Source of the DNA: UBA9611 sp965237595
Lineage (GTDB): Bacteria > Chloroflexota > Dehalococcoidia > Lucifugimonadales > UBA3495
Direction of reading: 5' to 3'
NCBI GenBank assembly: GCA_965237595.1
Contig: CBDEFY010000007.1
Location: 1-64,000, forward strand
Length of the DNA stretch: 64,000 nucleotides
The translations under genes and the position numbers were made by a program. Below the pieces are notes generated by a model. That model had not been told where the DNA came from. It worked only from the letters and a program-made list of their open reading frames with translations, and did no database searches. This document shows, in pieces, positions 27,533 through 38,070 of this stretch; position 1 is the stretch's first letter, and each line of letters opens with the position of its first letter.

Positions 27533-27550
27533 ACGGTAGACCTATACCGT
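27533..27550. promoter_or_regulatory. Inverted repeat, possible operator
   Basis: ACGGTA and TACCGT are separated by six bases (GACCTA). The arrangement lies 66 bp upstream of the split regulator start and could bind a dimeric regulator. Sequence symmetry is the only evidence. Confidence 0.3.
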
Positions 27551-27743
27551 TAATCCCGAACCAACGGATCCTATTCGGACCCAGTAGAAAGGGACATGGT
27601 GCGTCCAAATATCTTCCCTCTTCGATTCATTAATTTCAAATATGGTGGACCCGATTCACGCCTGGAGCCAGGTGGGCTAGCCCATTTTTCACCCGTATGA
27701 TCACTCAAAAGGATGAGACAGCGCCTGGCCCGGTGGGCTTAGA

Positions 27744-27756
27744 CTTAACCGTTAAG
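27744..27756. promoter_or_regulatory. Palindrome upstream of OmpR-type regulator
   Basis: CTTAAC-C-GTTAAG is a perfect 6-bp inverted repeat about 78 bp before the start at 27834, a position suited to autoregulation. Unproven. Confidence 0.35.
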
Positions 27757-27833
27757 ATTGTTGTCATGGCCAATATCTATTTTGTTCGTGACCTTTCAGG
27801 TCCCCGTTGGGATTCAGGTGCCGAGGTGTGCTG

Positions 27834-28577
27834 ATGGCGGCGTCCCCGTCCAAGATTCTGGTTGTTGACGACGAACCCGAGATGCTCTCACTCCTCAACG
27901 AGTGGCTGGAGGAGGACGGGCACATCGTGGAGACCGCCACGAATGGCTGGGAAGCGCTGGAAATCTTCGTAGACCAGAAACCGATTCTGACCATATCCGA
28001 TCTGCGCATGTCCGGGATGGACGGGTTCCAGTTGATCCGCCGCATCAGGGAGATTTCGGATACCCATGTGATAGCCCTAACGGCCATGGGGGGTGAAGAG
28101 CACACCATCCGGGGATTCGACATGGGCGCTGATGAATACCTGGTAAAGCCGGTATCGAAAAGGGTGTTTTTGGCCCGTGTAAGGTCGATTCTACGCAGGG
28201 CGGCCCCAGATGATGAGTTAGCCCTGGGGTACAAAGACCAACTCCTCACTTTGGACTTCCTCTCCCATGAGGCTCAGGTGAAGGGAGAAGTTCACCATTT
28301 ACGGCCGACCGAATTCAAGCTGTTGGCGTTCCTAGTTCAGAACTCCAGCCGAGTGCTCGACCATCAGGAGTTGCTGGACCAAGTTTGGGGGGAGCAGATG
28401 GGCTCGCTGGATAGCCTCAAGTGGTATATCTCCGCCCTCCGACAGAAGATCGAAGACGACCCTCGGAATCCCAAGGTCATCGTCACCTTTGCACGGGTAG
28501 GGTACCGGTACTTTCCTCCACAAGCTCATCCTCAATCAAGTCAACCGCTACCTCGGTCTCGGCCACGGGGAGTTTGA
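27834..28577 (+). CDS. OmpR-family response regulator
   Basis: From the ATG at 27834 the protein has 247 residues. The receiver domain has KILVVDDEPEMLSLLNEWLE, the phosphorylated Asp in TISDLRMSGMDG and Lys in DEYLVKPVSKR. The winged helix runs from LRPTEFKLLAFLVQNSSRVL to VTFARVGYRYFPP. A 20-residue Pro/Ser/Arg tail follows. Its 3' end overlaps the convergent kinase gene by 95 bp, so the two are physically locked together. An earlier in-frame start exists at 27807. Confidence 0.88.
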   Translation: MAASPSKILVVDDEPEMLSLLNEWLEEDGHIVETATNGWEALEIFVDQKPILTISDLRMSGMDGFQLIRRIREISDTHVIALTAMGGEEHTIRGFDMGADEYLVKPVSKRVFLARVRSILRRAAPDDELALGYKDQLLTLDFLSHEAQVKGEVHHLRPTEFKLLAFLVQNSSRVLDHQELLDQVWGEQMGSLDSLKWYISALRQKIEDDPRNPKVIVTFARVGYRYFPPQAHPQSSQPLPRSRPRGV

Positions 28578-29962
28578 CTATCACGGTAGCTCCTGACCCG
28601 CTGAAGCTTTGAATCTCCACGCTGCCCTGGTGCATCTCCAGGATATGCTTGGCCGCGAACAGGCCCAACCCCTGGGCCCTGGGGTTTGGTGGTGTGGAAC
28701 GGCTCAAACAGGTGTTCAAGCTCTTCCGGCGGGATGCCCACGCCGTCGTCACTGATTCTCACTGCAACGAGCTTTCCCTCCCGCGTAACGTCGATGTTTA
28801 TCTGGCCCCCTTCCTCAACGGCATCGAGGGCGTTGGAGAACAAGTTGGACAAGACTTCCCGGATCAGGACCGGGTTCCCTTTGACCTTTGGCAGGTCGTC
28901 GGAGTAGGACCAGCGCGTTTCGATGCGCTTGGAGGTCCTGAGTCCGGCCATGCCCAGACTCTCATCCAAGAGTTCCCGGATTTCCAAAGGCACCAACTCC
29001 TGACGGCCGATGTAGGTGAATGTTTGGGTCAATTCTTGGATCCGCCATCCGGCCTCTTGGGCTATGTCGACGTGGCGGCGCTCCCGGGTGCCCTCTTCAA
29101 GGCGGTCCTGCAGCCCTTCCAGACGTCCCAGCATGATGGCCAGCGGGTTTTTGATCTGATGGGCCAGATCCAGGGAGATTGCGCCGATGGAAGCAAGCTT
29201 CGCCGTGCTGACAATCCGGCCTTGGAGGGCTTCCAAACGCTCCAGAGCGTTCTCCAATTGGGAATTGCTGGTGGCCAGGCGGGAGAATGCCACATAGATG
29301 ATTGCAACGGGTATGATCAACGCCGCACTGGTCCAAGGGCTCTCCTGGTACACCACGGTACCCAGGAAGCCGAAGGAGAGCAGGCTTAATTCGGCGGGGC
29401 CGTTCTCCTTGGTGCCCACCCACCAGAACACAAACGGGTTTATCTTCATCTCCAGGCTGACCACGGCTGTAATCAAGGCCGTGTTGGAGATGTACATCGC
29501 CGCAGCCGCGGCAATTATCACCGGAGTGAGAAATTCCCCCGTGCTCCCCAGAGAATGGAACAGGTAAGAGGTTACGCCGGTGGTGATGGCGACCTCACCC
29601 AAGTTGAACGGGTATTTGTAGTAGGGATACCGGTACCCGGGCAACTTCAGCCGTTGTCCCAGGCCCCTAACGGTGATATAGGAGATCGTCTTGCCGAGCA
29701 CAGCGGTGAATACCGCTATTCCAGGCTCCAGGAGAAGGGCAATACCGAAGAGGACGGCAGTGCTGACATCTGCGGTTGCCCTTGGAGCCACCGGCAGCGG
29801 GAAGCTGCCCGTAACTATAATCAGGAGCATGAAGAAGCAGGTGTTGGCTACGACTATCAGGCTCCAAGTAACGTCCATGCCCAAGAAGAACATCGACACG
29901 AGGCCGGCCAAAGCCACACATGCAGTGAAAAGATTAACTCTTATGGGAAGACCTGGGCCCAT
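28483..29962 (-). pseudogene. Multi-pass membrane histidine kinase, frameshifted near the 3' end
   Basis: The N-terminal half has about seven or eight hydrophobic segments (NLFTACVALAGLVSMFFLG onward), then a linker helix, the His box ISLDLAHQIKNPLAIMLG, LIREVLSNLFSNALDAVEEG, and VRISDDGVGIPPEELEHLFE. At about 28670-28690 the frame slips: FHTTKPQG continues in another frame as QGLGLFAAKHILEMHQGSVE, FSGSGATVIVKLP and a tail ending TGTLPVQR at 28483. One base explains it. The restored C-terminus overlaps the convergent regulator gene. The ATG at 29962 is chosen by start of homologous sequence; its ribosome site is weak. Confidence 0.78.
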
Positions 29963-30912
29963 GTCGTTACTCGGTCTCCAGCATAGCAAAGGAATGAATC
30001 AGGAATGGGTCCGTCATTCTATTAGCCGGAATCACCCCGGCCCATGTGCCAGTTTGGAGAAGTACGCGGGGCCCCACGCCTTGAGGCCGGACCCAGCCCT
30101 CAGAGGTATGATGGGGCCCCGCGCAGGGGGTTTCGCGATCGGAGACAACGGCCCCCAAAGATGATGTGTCGAATGAGTTCATAAAATTAAGACTATCGGC
30201 CGGCCAATCGTTGCCTCCGGCGCTCCTAATCGATAACTCTGCTGCCCAACCCCGGTCACCTGGTATCGCCGCCGTACCCCATCCCGCGGGAGGCTGGTCC
30301 TCCCCATAAATGTGGAGGCCATTGTACCAGGCGACCGAAGCGGAATCGGGCCGAGATGTCGCTGGGAACGGCCCAATGGCCGAAGAACCTACCGCGGATG
30401 AAATCCGCTTGCCCTTGTCTTCGGCACTGCTTCCGCTGAGTCTATGGTCAAATTTCGTATACAAATCGGTTCGTCTATGTAAGATCCACGCCTCGACTGT
30501 GATTCCGTTAGGCGCCGGATCTCTTCTCTGTCTTCGCCGTTTGAGCCAGCGGTCCGTTGCTCAATTTATTTGAGCCAATGGTCTGCTTCCTGTTGGTCGC
30601 GATCGTAGAACCACCAAGCCGCCATTGCCAGCGCCACCTTAGTTTCTTGGCTGCTTCCAACGGGCTGGCACGCCATTCTCCTCCCAACACATCGGACCTT
30701 GTCTTTCTGGCCTATTTGATTGTTCCGGATGAACCGCACCCGGATATTCCACCGGGTCCGGTTTCACGGTTTTAGGACCATTCCGCCATCGAGCACACCG
30801 GTGGCTGAGATGGCGGGATAAATCCTGTTTCTAAGTTGCCGTCGGCCCAGCGTGACCCGTTCGCAATGGGTTAAGCCAGGCCGATAGTAAAACAGCGCAC
30901 CGGAATACCCTT
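29963..30912. other. Long non-coding or decayed region
   Basis: About 950 bp with no convincing gene on either strand: open frames lack ribosome sites and recognisable protein sequence. It lies between the kinase start and the lipoprotein remnant, in an IS-rich zone, and may contain the kinase promoter and decayed DNA. Confidence 0.5.
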
Positions 30913-31026
30913 TTAGTCGGTGCAATTGCCAGGCATGTTGAAGCTCAGGGTAATGGGGTCCCCCAAAGCTCCTGTGCCGGCAGCATAGCTATTTTTACCG
31001 CGGACCCGGTCGACGGAAACTGACAC
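30913..31026 (-). pseudogene. Possible C-terminal remnant of the IS-split lipoprotein gene
   Basis: A 37-codon coding-like stretch reads VSVSVDRVRGKNSYAAGTG, then DPITLSFNMPGNCTD and a stop. It is typical of an extracytoplasmic beta-rich domain. It lies just beyond the IS at 31047 on the same strand as the lipoprotein start at 32578. A TAA a few bases upstream blocks direct joining, so the link is an inference. Confidence 0.35.
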
Positions 31027-31046
31027 CTGTTAGCAACCAGCAAAAG

Positions 31047-32418
31047 TGGGACACATTGGGAGCCGAGAGATCAGGGGCTGGATGGAGGTCTGGTGAGCTC
31101 CCTGAGGGCCCTGTTGTAGCGTCGTCGCCGTTCGGTGGTTTGAGCCTTCACCTCCTTCCTGCGTTGTAGGATCTCTTGCCGTCTTCCCTTGAGCACGTCT
31201 GATGGTGTCACGTTGCCCAGAGCCTTGTGATAGCGCCGGTAGTTGTAGTAGCTGACGAAGGCCGCGATAGCAGCCTCAAGGTCGGCGGGCAACTCATAAG
31301 GCACCTGGTTGACGTCCCGTTTGATGGTCTGGTGGTAGCGCTCCAGCTTCCCGTTGGTCTGAGGGTGGAAAGGAGTTGCTAGGATGTGCTTGATGCCAAC
31401 CATCCCCAGGTAGTCCCTGAATGCTCTTTAGACATAGCCTGGACCGTTGTCACTCAGCAGCCTGGTGCGGTCTGTGACTGGAACTTGGTCCATGCTGGTC
31501 GTGTCCACTGCATCCTGGACCACCTCGATGAAGGAGTCGGCCGTCATATCTTGCTGAAGCCTGTGAGCCAGGATGAAGCGGGAGTAGTCGTCCATAACGG
31601 TGACCAGGTAGTAGTAGCCCCAACCAACCACCCTGAAGTATGAGGCATCGGTGGCCCACATCTGGTGAGGTCCTGTGGTCTTGCGGTGGTACTCCTTCCC
31701 CGCGGCCAACCGCATCTCAGGCCGCTTCACTAGGCCCTCCCTGCCCAGGATACGGTAGACGCTGGACTCTGAGACTGAGAAGCCCTGGTTGTCGGTGATC
31801 CACGCGGCCAGCTGACGGCAGCTCAGCTCTGGCATCTCTCTGGCTGATAACAGGACTGAGCGTTCTTCCTGAATAGTAAGACGGTTCCATGGTGGCTGAT
31901 CGCCTCCTGGTCGGTCCTCAAGTCCTTGTTGGTCTTGGCGTCCTGGGGCACGGGGATGGCCGTTTTTTTGAGACGGTACGCCTCCAGCGACAGATCGGCC
32001 ACTAGCTCCTTGAGTTCCCCGTTCTCTCGCTTGAGCTGCCCTACCTCATGCTGAGTGGCGTCCCGAACCGAGTCACGGGTCAACCTCTCCTTGCCCGCCT
32101 CCATGAACTCTTTGGTCCACGAGTAGTAGGAGTGGGGCTTGATCCCCTCCCGCCGGCACAGGTCGTTGACTGTGACCTCGCGGCGGAAGCCCTCCAGAAC
32201 AATTCGGATCTTGTCTTCGGAGGTGTACTTACGTCGGGCAGCCGCCTTCACTGTACGGACGAAAGACCTGGTCTGCTCGCTTCGTTCCTCGGCGGCCTCT
32301 GCTTTGCTTACTTCTAATTGGGACACATCTGCTCCTTTCTGTGGGTAACTCTACCCTCATTTCAGGAGCTCACACCACCCTCCCACTCTCGGGTTTTCCT
32401 ACCCTTATATGTGTCCCA
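31047..32418 (-). mobile_element. Degraded IS3-like insertion sequence
   Basis: Short inverted ends TGGGACACAT at 31047-31056 and 32409-32418 bracket a transposase on the minus strand; the 1372-bp length suits the family. No clear target duplication was found, so the exact ends may be a few bases off. It is unrelated to the IS3 copies at 22215 and 63385. Its right end cuts a lipoprotein gene. Confidence 0.65.
31071..32326 (-). pseudogene. IS3-like transposase with frameshift and nonsense codon
   Basis: The first part (32326 to about 31860) encodes a helix-turn-helix region (ARRKYTSEDKIRIVLEGFRR, VNDLCRREGIKPHSYYSW). A frame change near 31865 is needed to continue QEERSVLLSAREMPELSCRQ and the integrase core (WATDASYFRV, LSDNGPGYV). 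A TAA then follows (31428-31430) before RAFRDYLGMVGIKH, ATPFHPQTNGKLERYHQTIK and YYNYRRYHKALGNVTPSDVL. All three DDE residues are present (Asp, Asp, Glu), but the gene is broken twice. Confidence 0.78.
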
Positions 32419-32578
32419 TTATCGCTGACGGTCTACAATCAGACCGGGATGATGATTCGGTGGGGGGTGCAACCGACGCAACAGAAGCCGGAGTGGCCGT
32501 GGCATCTCCGCCACAGGCAATCACCAAGAGCAGGGCAAAGAATCCGGTGAATGCAACGAACCCTTTCGCTAAAACCAT
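32419..32578 (-). pseudogene. Lipoprotein gene truncated by IS
   Basis: The start at 32578 reads MVLAKGFVAFTGFFALLLVI followed by ACGGDATATP: a signal peptide with lipobox VIAC and a Ser/Thr/Pro-rich linker typical of Chloroflexota lipoproteins. After about 50 codons the frame enters the IS (IMGHI, stop). The rest is missing here; a candidate remnant is at 30913. The original function is not inferable. Confidence 0.6.
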
Positions 32579-32954
32579 AGTATTTTTTCTGTTTCCGCCG
32601 GCCTGATATGAGCCCATTCCCGGTGCCGGTCTTTTCGATTCATTGCTAATTATCGGGCCAGTTGGCCCTATGCTCAAACCGGACACTCACAATCACATCA
32701 TAACGAGACAGCGATTAACTTGAATGGCCTCAATGGCAGGCAAAAATAATCCCCCTATACCGGATATTTAATAATATTACGAGTTCGGAATATTATTGCA
32801 ATAGGAAACTGTTGCGGCCTTCGGGCAACCTGAAGCGGGAGAGATTCTTAAGATGCCTTCGCAATTCGGTGCCAGAGTTGACCGCTGAACACCATCTAGG
32901 GGGTGGAAGGCGGCTAATCGGGAGAGATGATCGAGAAGAGGAAGTGGGGCGGAC
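32579..32954. other. Intergenic region between regulator and lipoprotein start
   Basis: This 376-bp region contains an AT-rich inverted repeat (32770-32797) and no gene that I can support. It should carry the promoter of the truncated lipoprotein. Confidence 0.5.
32770..32797. promoter_or_regulatory. AT-rich inverted repeat, possible operator
   Basis: AATAATATT and AATATTATT form a perfect 9-bp inverted repeat separated by ten bases. It lies about 190 bp before the truncated lipoprotein start and 157 bp after the response regulator stop. Half-site spacing of about two turns would suit a dimeric regulator. Confidence 0.35.
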
Positions 32955-33662
32955 TTAACGGGTCTGGCGGCTGTAGCGGTAACCAAATCCTCTGACCGTT
33001 TCGATCAGGATGGGGGCTTCATGGTCCCGTTCGACCTTTCGACGCAAATAACCGACGTAAAGGCGTACGACGTCTAAAGAGCCGGCATATTCCCTACCCC
33101 AGGGCTGATCTAGCAATTGGTCTTGGCTCAACACCTGGTTCGCATACTTTGTCAGCACGGCCAAGAGACGAAACTCGGTTGGGCTCAGGTCAACAGGCTC
33201 GCCACGGACGAAAACCTTATGTTTCGGGAAATCGATGGAGATTTCAGCATCTGAGTAGCTGGTGCTTCCCGATTCTTCTACCGACGGCCCCGCCCGCCTG
33301 AGTGCCACCTCAACCCGGGCTAGCAATTCTTCGCCCGAGAACGGTTTGGTAATGTAGTCGTCTGCCCCGGACCTCAGGCCTCGAAGTTTGTCCCGTTCCT
33401 GGGTTGCGGCGGTGAGAATCAACACTGGAACATCCGAAACTTCTCTGAGGCGCTCCAGCACCTGCCAACCGTCCATAACGGGCATCGCAATATCCAGCAC
33501 GACTAGGTCGGGCCGGTCTCCGTAGAAATGGCGCAGGCCGTCTCTGCCGTCGGATGCCATGGTGGTCTCGTAGCCAGCTCTCTTTAGACGGATGGCTACA
33601 ACCGTCCGGATATCTTGATCGTCCTCAATTACGAGGATCTTTTTCTGCTGATCTGAAACCAT
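32955..33662 (-). CDS. OmpR-family response regulator
   Basis: The 235-residue protein has a receiver domain (KKILVIEDDQDIRTVVAIRL; phosphorylated Asp in LVVLDIAMPVMDGW; Lys in DDYITKPFSGEEL) and a winged helix (LSPTEFRLLAVLTKYANQVL to IETVRGFGYRYSRQTR). It lies divergent from the large broken sensor kinase at 34343, which may be its partner. The genes downstream are the truncated lipoprotein and an IS. Confidence 0.9.
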   Translation of the reverse strand: MVSDQQKKILVIEDDQDIRTVVAIRLKRAGYETTMASDGRDGLRHFYGDRPDLVVLDIAMPVMDGWQVLERLREVSDVPVLILTAATQERDKLRGLRSGADDYITKPFSGEELLARVEVALRRAGPSVEESGSTSYSDAEISIDFPKHKVFVRGEPVDLSPTEFRLLAVLTKYANQVLSQDQLLDQPWGREYAGSLDVVRLYVGYLRRKVERDHEAPILIETVRGFGYRYSRQTR

Positions 33663-34342
33663 GGTTCACCCAAGCTCAAGGCCGATTATAGCAAAATGAA
33701 ATTGCCATAGTCTCCGTTAAAGGTGGACTTATTACTGCGAATCGCGGGCCTAACAGAAATCACGGTCGATTCACCTATCTGCACTGCACCAAGGCTACGA
33801 ATTAGCTATCCGCTGCCAACGATCAGTCCCTTCCGCAAAGCATCTACTGAACTGGGACTGGTCTCGAAATAATGTTATGCTCCCCGCGGAATCAAGCCAC
33901 GCGGGCTGAAAGTAGCGGTCACGGTCGGCCTTCGGCCCATGTCAACGCCGCGGAAGAACCCGCCATCCCTCTCCCCCCGCACACCGGAGCTTCCTCGAGA
34001 TTTTCGGGCCTGGGCGGGTTCTCTCCGGCTCGGCTTCCAATTAACACAAAATTCACACGTAACCATTATGGCCATCTCACGCGCCGTTATTAAATTTGTA
34101 GTGTGCGGAGGTGTGTACCACGCATATGCGCTAGAGGTCCAGGGGGCCTCAATCTGGCTTACGACCTGGAAGACCGCCCAGAAGCCAAGCCATTTACCTA
34201 CCCTTCACCCCATCCCGCGGGGGGCGTGGCGACGGCTGCGCCCCCATTATTTTTCCCCCGGATTATCGACAATTTCATAAAAGCCCATGATTTGGCGTGC
34301 GATTCAAAAATCTGACCAACCGCTATCGGGCAACAAATAATC
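33663..34342. other. Intergenic region before the broken sensor kinase
   Basis: About 680 bp without a gene I can support. Open frames on both strands lack ribosome sites and familiar sequence. Promoters of the response regulator and the kinase should be here. It may also contain decayed sequence. Confidence 0.45.
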
Positions 34343-36716
34343 TTGCCAAACCTCGCGCAACGTTTCATCAGCCAGTTGAAATCAACATCCCTGGGCAGCC
34401 ACAACGGGGGCCTAGCGGTTATTGTCGCGTCGTATATCGCCTATATCTTGGCGTACGATTACCTGGATGTGGTGTTGGGCGACGCTACAGGAATTTTCGT
34501 CACGATACCGGTGCTGTTGACCGCCTGGATGTTCGGGCTGCGGGGAGGCATGGCGGCCGGTCTCATGACTTTTCCATTCACACATGGATGTTGGGGTGGG
34601 GGCTGCTGGGGGCAGGTGGAGGATTCGTTCACTTCCCGCAGCGCCATCGACTGGTTACTCAGCGGCGGAATCCCGGGAGCCGTCGCGGAGGTGGGGTGGG
34701 GGCTCTGGTGGGCAGGCTGCACGACGTGGGCAACCAACTATCCGAGGAAGTCCGCAAACAGAAGGACGCCAAAGAAGAACTCGCCGTGGCCGATGAGGTG
34801 TCAAGGATCGTGACGTCAACACTGGACATCGGCGTGGTCTACGAGCGGTTCGCCGAGGAATTGAAAAAACTAGTGGACTGGGACCTCATGACCGTGAGTC
34901 TGATCGACGAAGAATCGGGGAATACCACCATGCAATATCTCGCGGGTGAGCAGACCGGGTACTTTTATGAAGGGTCCACCATTCCCATCGCCGGCTCCCG
35001 GACGGAGCAGCTTAGGGCCCTGGGGCAAGCCCTGATTCTCAGCGACGCGGAATTCAGCAGGAACATCAGCCCGGAATTGGACCTTTTGAATTCCGGGTTC
35101 AAATCAGCGATCTTAGTGCCCCTATTCACGGGTGGCAAAGTATTTGGCAACCTTGGGCTGCGAAGCCGGAAGCCGTTGGCCTTCAAAGACCAGGAGAAGG
35201 AAATATTGGAACGGATGGCCAGCCAGATCGCGCCGGCCATGGAGAATGCCCGGCTCCATCAACAAACCCTGGCCGAATCCCGGATGACAACGTCTTCTTT
35301 GGCCCAGCTCCGGGCTGTGCTCGAGGGGGTCGATGCCGGGATACTGCTGATCGGGGCCAAGCGTGAGATATTGTGGATGAACCAAAGGTTCGTTGATTTA
35401 ATCGGCATCGTATCAAGTCGAGGGCCTCTCTTTTGCTGCGGGAAGTGCCGATCAACCCGATTACGACCTGCATAAGTGGGCCCATCACTGTCTGGCCGAC
35501 CCGGTCGCTTTCTTCGACGCGAAGGACAAGATGTACTCCGACCAAGAATTTTCCGGAAGCACCGGAGAATTCGAAATTGTCCGTCCGGTGCCGCGGACGC
35601 TACACGAGTTCACGACCCCGGTGCACGGCAATCAGGGTTACATCGGCCGTTTGTGGGTCTACAACGACGTTACTGAGCGAAAGCGGTCCGAAGAAGAGAT
35701 TCGGGCATTGGCCAGGTTCCCATCAGAAAACCCAAACCCAGTGCTCCGCATCGCAGACGACGCCACGATCCTCTACGGTAACGCGCCGAGTATTCCCCTG
35801 TTGAACCAACAGGGCACCCACGTTGGAGGCCGGGCGCCCGAAGCCTGGGCGGCCATTGTGAATCAAGCCTTGAGCACTTCGACCAACCCGGAGTTCGAGG
35901 TCTCCCACAGCAACCAGACCTGGTCGTTTGTGGTTGCGCCCGTCAGAGACGGAGGCTACGCCAACCTCTACGGCCTGGAGATCACGGAGCGCAAGCAGAT
36001 TGAGCTGATGAAGGATGAGTTTGTGTCCATTGCGTCCCACGAACTACGGACCCCGGTCACTGCCATAAAAGGTTTCTTGGAATTGCTATTGGTCGACGAA
36101 CCGCTGCCCCTTAACGAGGAGCAAACCCGTTTCTTAGACGCCGTGCGCCGGAACACCACCCGCCTAGAGAAACTGATTGACGACCTTCTGGACATCTCCC
36201 GGTTGGAATCAGGCATGGTTACCATCGAGCCGTCGATCTTTGACTTCAGAGAGGTAATTGACGAGGTGGTGGGCGAGATGCATACCGAACTGGAGGACTA
36301 CGACCTGGAGATCAGTACCGCCGAGCACCTGTCGGCCGTGGTTGTGGAAGCGGACAGAGACCGCATCTTCCAAGTCATGACCAACCTGCTCAGCAACGCG
36401 GTGAAGTTATACCCCAGCCGGGTCGGGAATTGGGATCCGCATCGCGGGAAATGGAGACGGGCTCTTAAAGGTCAGCGTGGAGGACCATGGTCCAGGCATC
36501 TCAGGACCGGACATGGAAAACCTGTTTCAGAAATTCTCCCGCGTGGACAACTCCACTACCAGGTCGGCGGCGGGCTCCGGCCTAGGACTGGCCATCAGTA
36601 AGGCACTGGTCGAGCTCCATGACGGCGAGATCTGGGTGGAGAGCCAGCTTGGTCAGGGCAGTAAATTCAGCTTCACCATTCCCAAAGAGCACGGTTTCAG
36701 CCTAAGGGACGCATAG
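34343..36716 (+). pseudogene. Multidomain sensor histidine kinase, several frameshifts
   Basis: Fragments in order: membrane segments (GGLAVIVASYIAYILAYDYL, ATGIFVTIPVLLTAWMFGLR), SGGIPGAVAEV, GALVGRLHDVGNQLSEEVRK, a GAF domain (SRIVTSTLDIGVVYERFAEE to LERMASQIAPAMENARLHQQ), a PAS-like region (AVLEGVDAGILLIGAKREIL; LWVYNDVTERKRSEEEIRAL; LYGLEITERKQIELMKDEFV), the His box SIASHELRTPVTAIKGFLEL, N box NLLSNAVK, then VEDHGPGISGPDMENLFQKF and GSGLGLAISKALVELHDGEI. At least five single-base shifts are needed (three between 34580 and 34700, one near 35410, one near 36410). The TTG start is uncertain. Confidence 0.8.
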
Positions 36717-36921
36717 GCCCTGTCAAGGACTATCCCCGTCTCGAGTCCCCAGCGTAGGCCCAACGCCGCCCACGCCTTGTCTCTTTTGCCAGTTGAGACA
36801 TCCCCGGTAATCTGCTCTCCAGGTCCGGCCGCCTTTGTTATACTTGTGGCCGTTGCTGATCTGGGCAAGCGTACCGCAGGCTCGCTGCCGATGCCCGTCA
36901 TTTGATCTCCCAGGGACGAAA

Positions 36922-37920
36922 ATGGACCTTGGTCTATATATCCGTGATTACATGGACGACCCTTCCAGGCCGTTGTACGACCAGATAGAGGAAGCGGCCG
37001 AGATTTTCCGTCAGGCCAAGGGCATGGGGTTCACCGCCATCTATATGCCCCAGCATTTCATTGGCCATCCCACCATCTGGCCCCAGCCCATGGAGATTCT
37101 CTCGCGGTTGGCGCCCGACGCCGATGGGCTGAGGCTGATGACCGGAATCCTACTCTTGACCTACCACAATCCGGTGGACATCGCCGAGCAGACGGCCACC
37201 CTGGACCAGATCAGCAACGGCCGGTTCACCCTGGGAGTGGGCTTGGGCTACGTCGAGAAAGAGTTGGAAGCCTTCGGCACCAACCGGGCGGAACGGGTGA
37301 GCCGCCTGGAGGAGTCCATCTCCTTGATGAAGCAGTTGTGGACGGGGGAAGAAGTGACCCATGAGGGCCGGTACTGGACCGTCCGCGGCGGACGTCTGGG
37401 GATTACTCCTGTTCAGAAACCCCATCCCCCCATCTGGCTTGCCGCGCAGAGCCGTGGGGCGGTCCGCCGGGCGGCGGCCATCGCCGACGCCTGTCTTCTG
37501 GGCCCACAGCCCAACTGGGATGACATCGACCGGCTGTCGGCTATGTACTGGGAAGCCATTGCCGAGCAGCCAGGGAAGACGGGCCACCTGACGGCCAACC
37601 GCTCCATCTCGGTGGCGCGGGACCGGGAGACCGCGGTCTCTCAAGCCATAGTCGCGGGCGAAGCCAAGGCCGGGCTGTACACGAACTTCAATATGCAGGA
37701 ATCCACCACCGTGGACTTCGGTCTCGGGGGACCCCGGGACTTGACGGACTGGGCGATCGTGGGAAGCCCCCAAGACTGCGCAGAGACCATAGCCCGTTGT
37801 CATGAGGAGAACGGATTGGAGCACATCGGCTTTGGGGCCTTGAACCTGCCCAAAGGAAAGTCGGCACGATTGGAGTACCTGCAGTTAATCTCAGAGGAAT
37901 TGCTGCCCCTGCTGCCCTAA
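36922..37920 (+). CDS. LLM-class flavin-dependent monooxygenase
   Basis: The 332-residue protein begins MDLGLYIRDYMDDPSRPLYD and has the luciferase-family hallmarks TAIYMPQHF, DQISNGRFTLGVGLGYVEKE and QKPHPPIWLAAQS. Such enzymes use reduced flavin or F420 for oxygenation or dehydrogenation. The ATG at 36922 follows CAGGGACG; the frame is open further upstream but homology begins here. It is followed by remnants of a P450 and another gene, suggesting a former catabolic cluster. Confidence 0.87.
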   Translation: MDLGLYIRDYMDDPSRPLYDQIEEAAEIFRQAKGMGFTAIYMPQHFIGHPTIWPQPMEILSRLAPDADGLRLMTGILLLTYHNPVDIAEQTATLDQISNGRFTLGVGLGYVEKELEAFGTNRAERVSRLEESISLMKQLWTGEEVTHEGRYWTVRGGRLGITPVQKPHPPIWLAAQSRGAVRRAAAIADACLLGPQPNWDDIDRLSAMYWEAIAEQPGKTGHLTANRSISVARDRETAVSQAIVAGEAKAGLYTNFNMQESTTVDFGLGGPRDLTDWAIVGSPQDCAETIARCHEENGLEHIGFGALNLPKGKSARLEYLQLISEELLPLLP

Positions 37921-37938
37921 CACCTCAACGATCGGAAT

Positions 37939-38070
37939 ATGGAAGGGCAAGCGGCAATAAGCGCCGTGGTCAGGCGGATGCCGGAGTTGCAGTTGTTGAA
38001 AGAACGGGAATTGGAGTGGCGTGACAACCCGGTGTTGCGGGGGCTCAAGGCCCTTCCGGTTACTTTCTAA
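37939..38070 (+). pseudogene. C-terminal remnant of a cytochrome P450
   Basis: The 43-codon stretch MEGQAAISAVVRRMPELQLL, then ELEWRDNPVLRGLKALPVTF and stop, matches the end of bacterial P450s after the heme-Cys loop (the helix L RxEGQ.AI region and the final RGLK.LPV). The heme-binding Cys segment is missing. It lies 18 bp after the LLM gene stop. Confidence 0.6.

Larger units (their letters stand above)
27467..27833. other. Divergent regulatory region between two response regulators
   Basis: These 367 bp separate the IS-split regulator from the OmpR-type regulator at 27834 and must hold promoters for both. Two exact palindromic motifs are present (27533-27550 and 27744-27756). No gene is visible. 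Confidence 0.55.
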
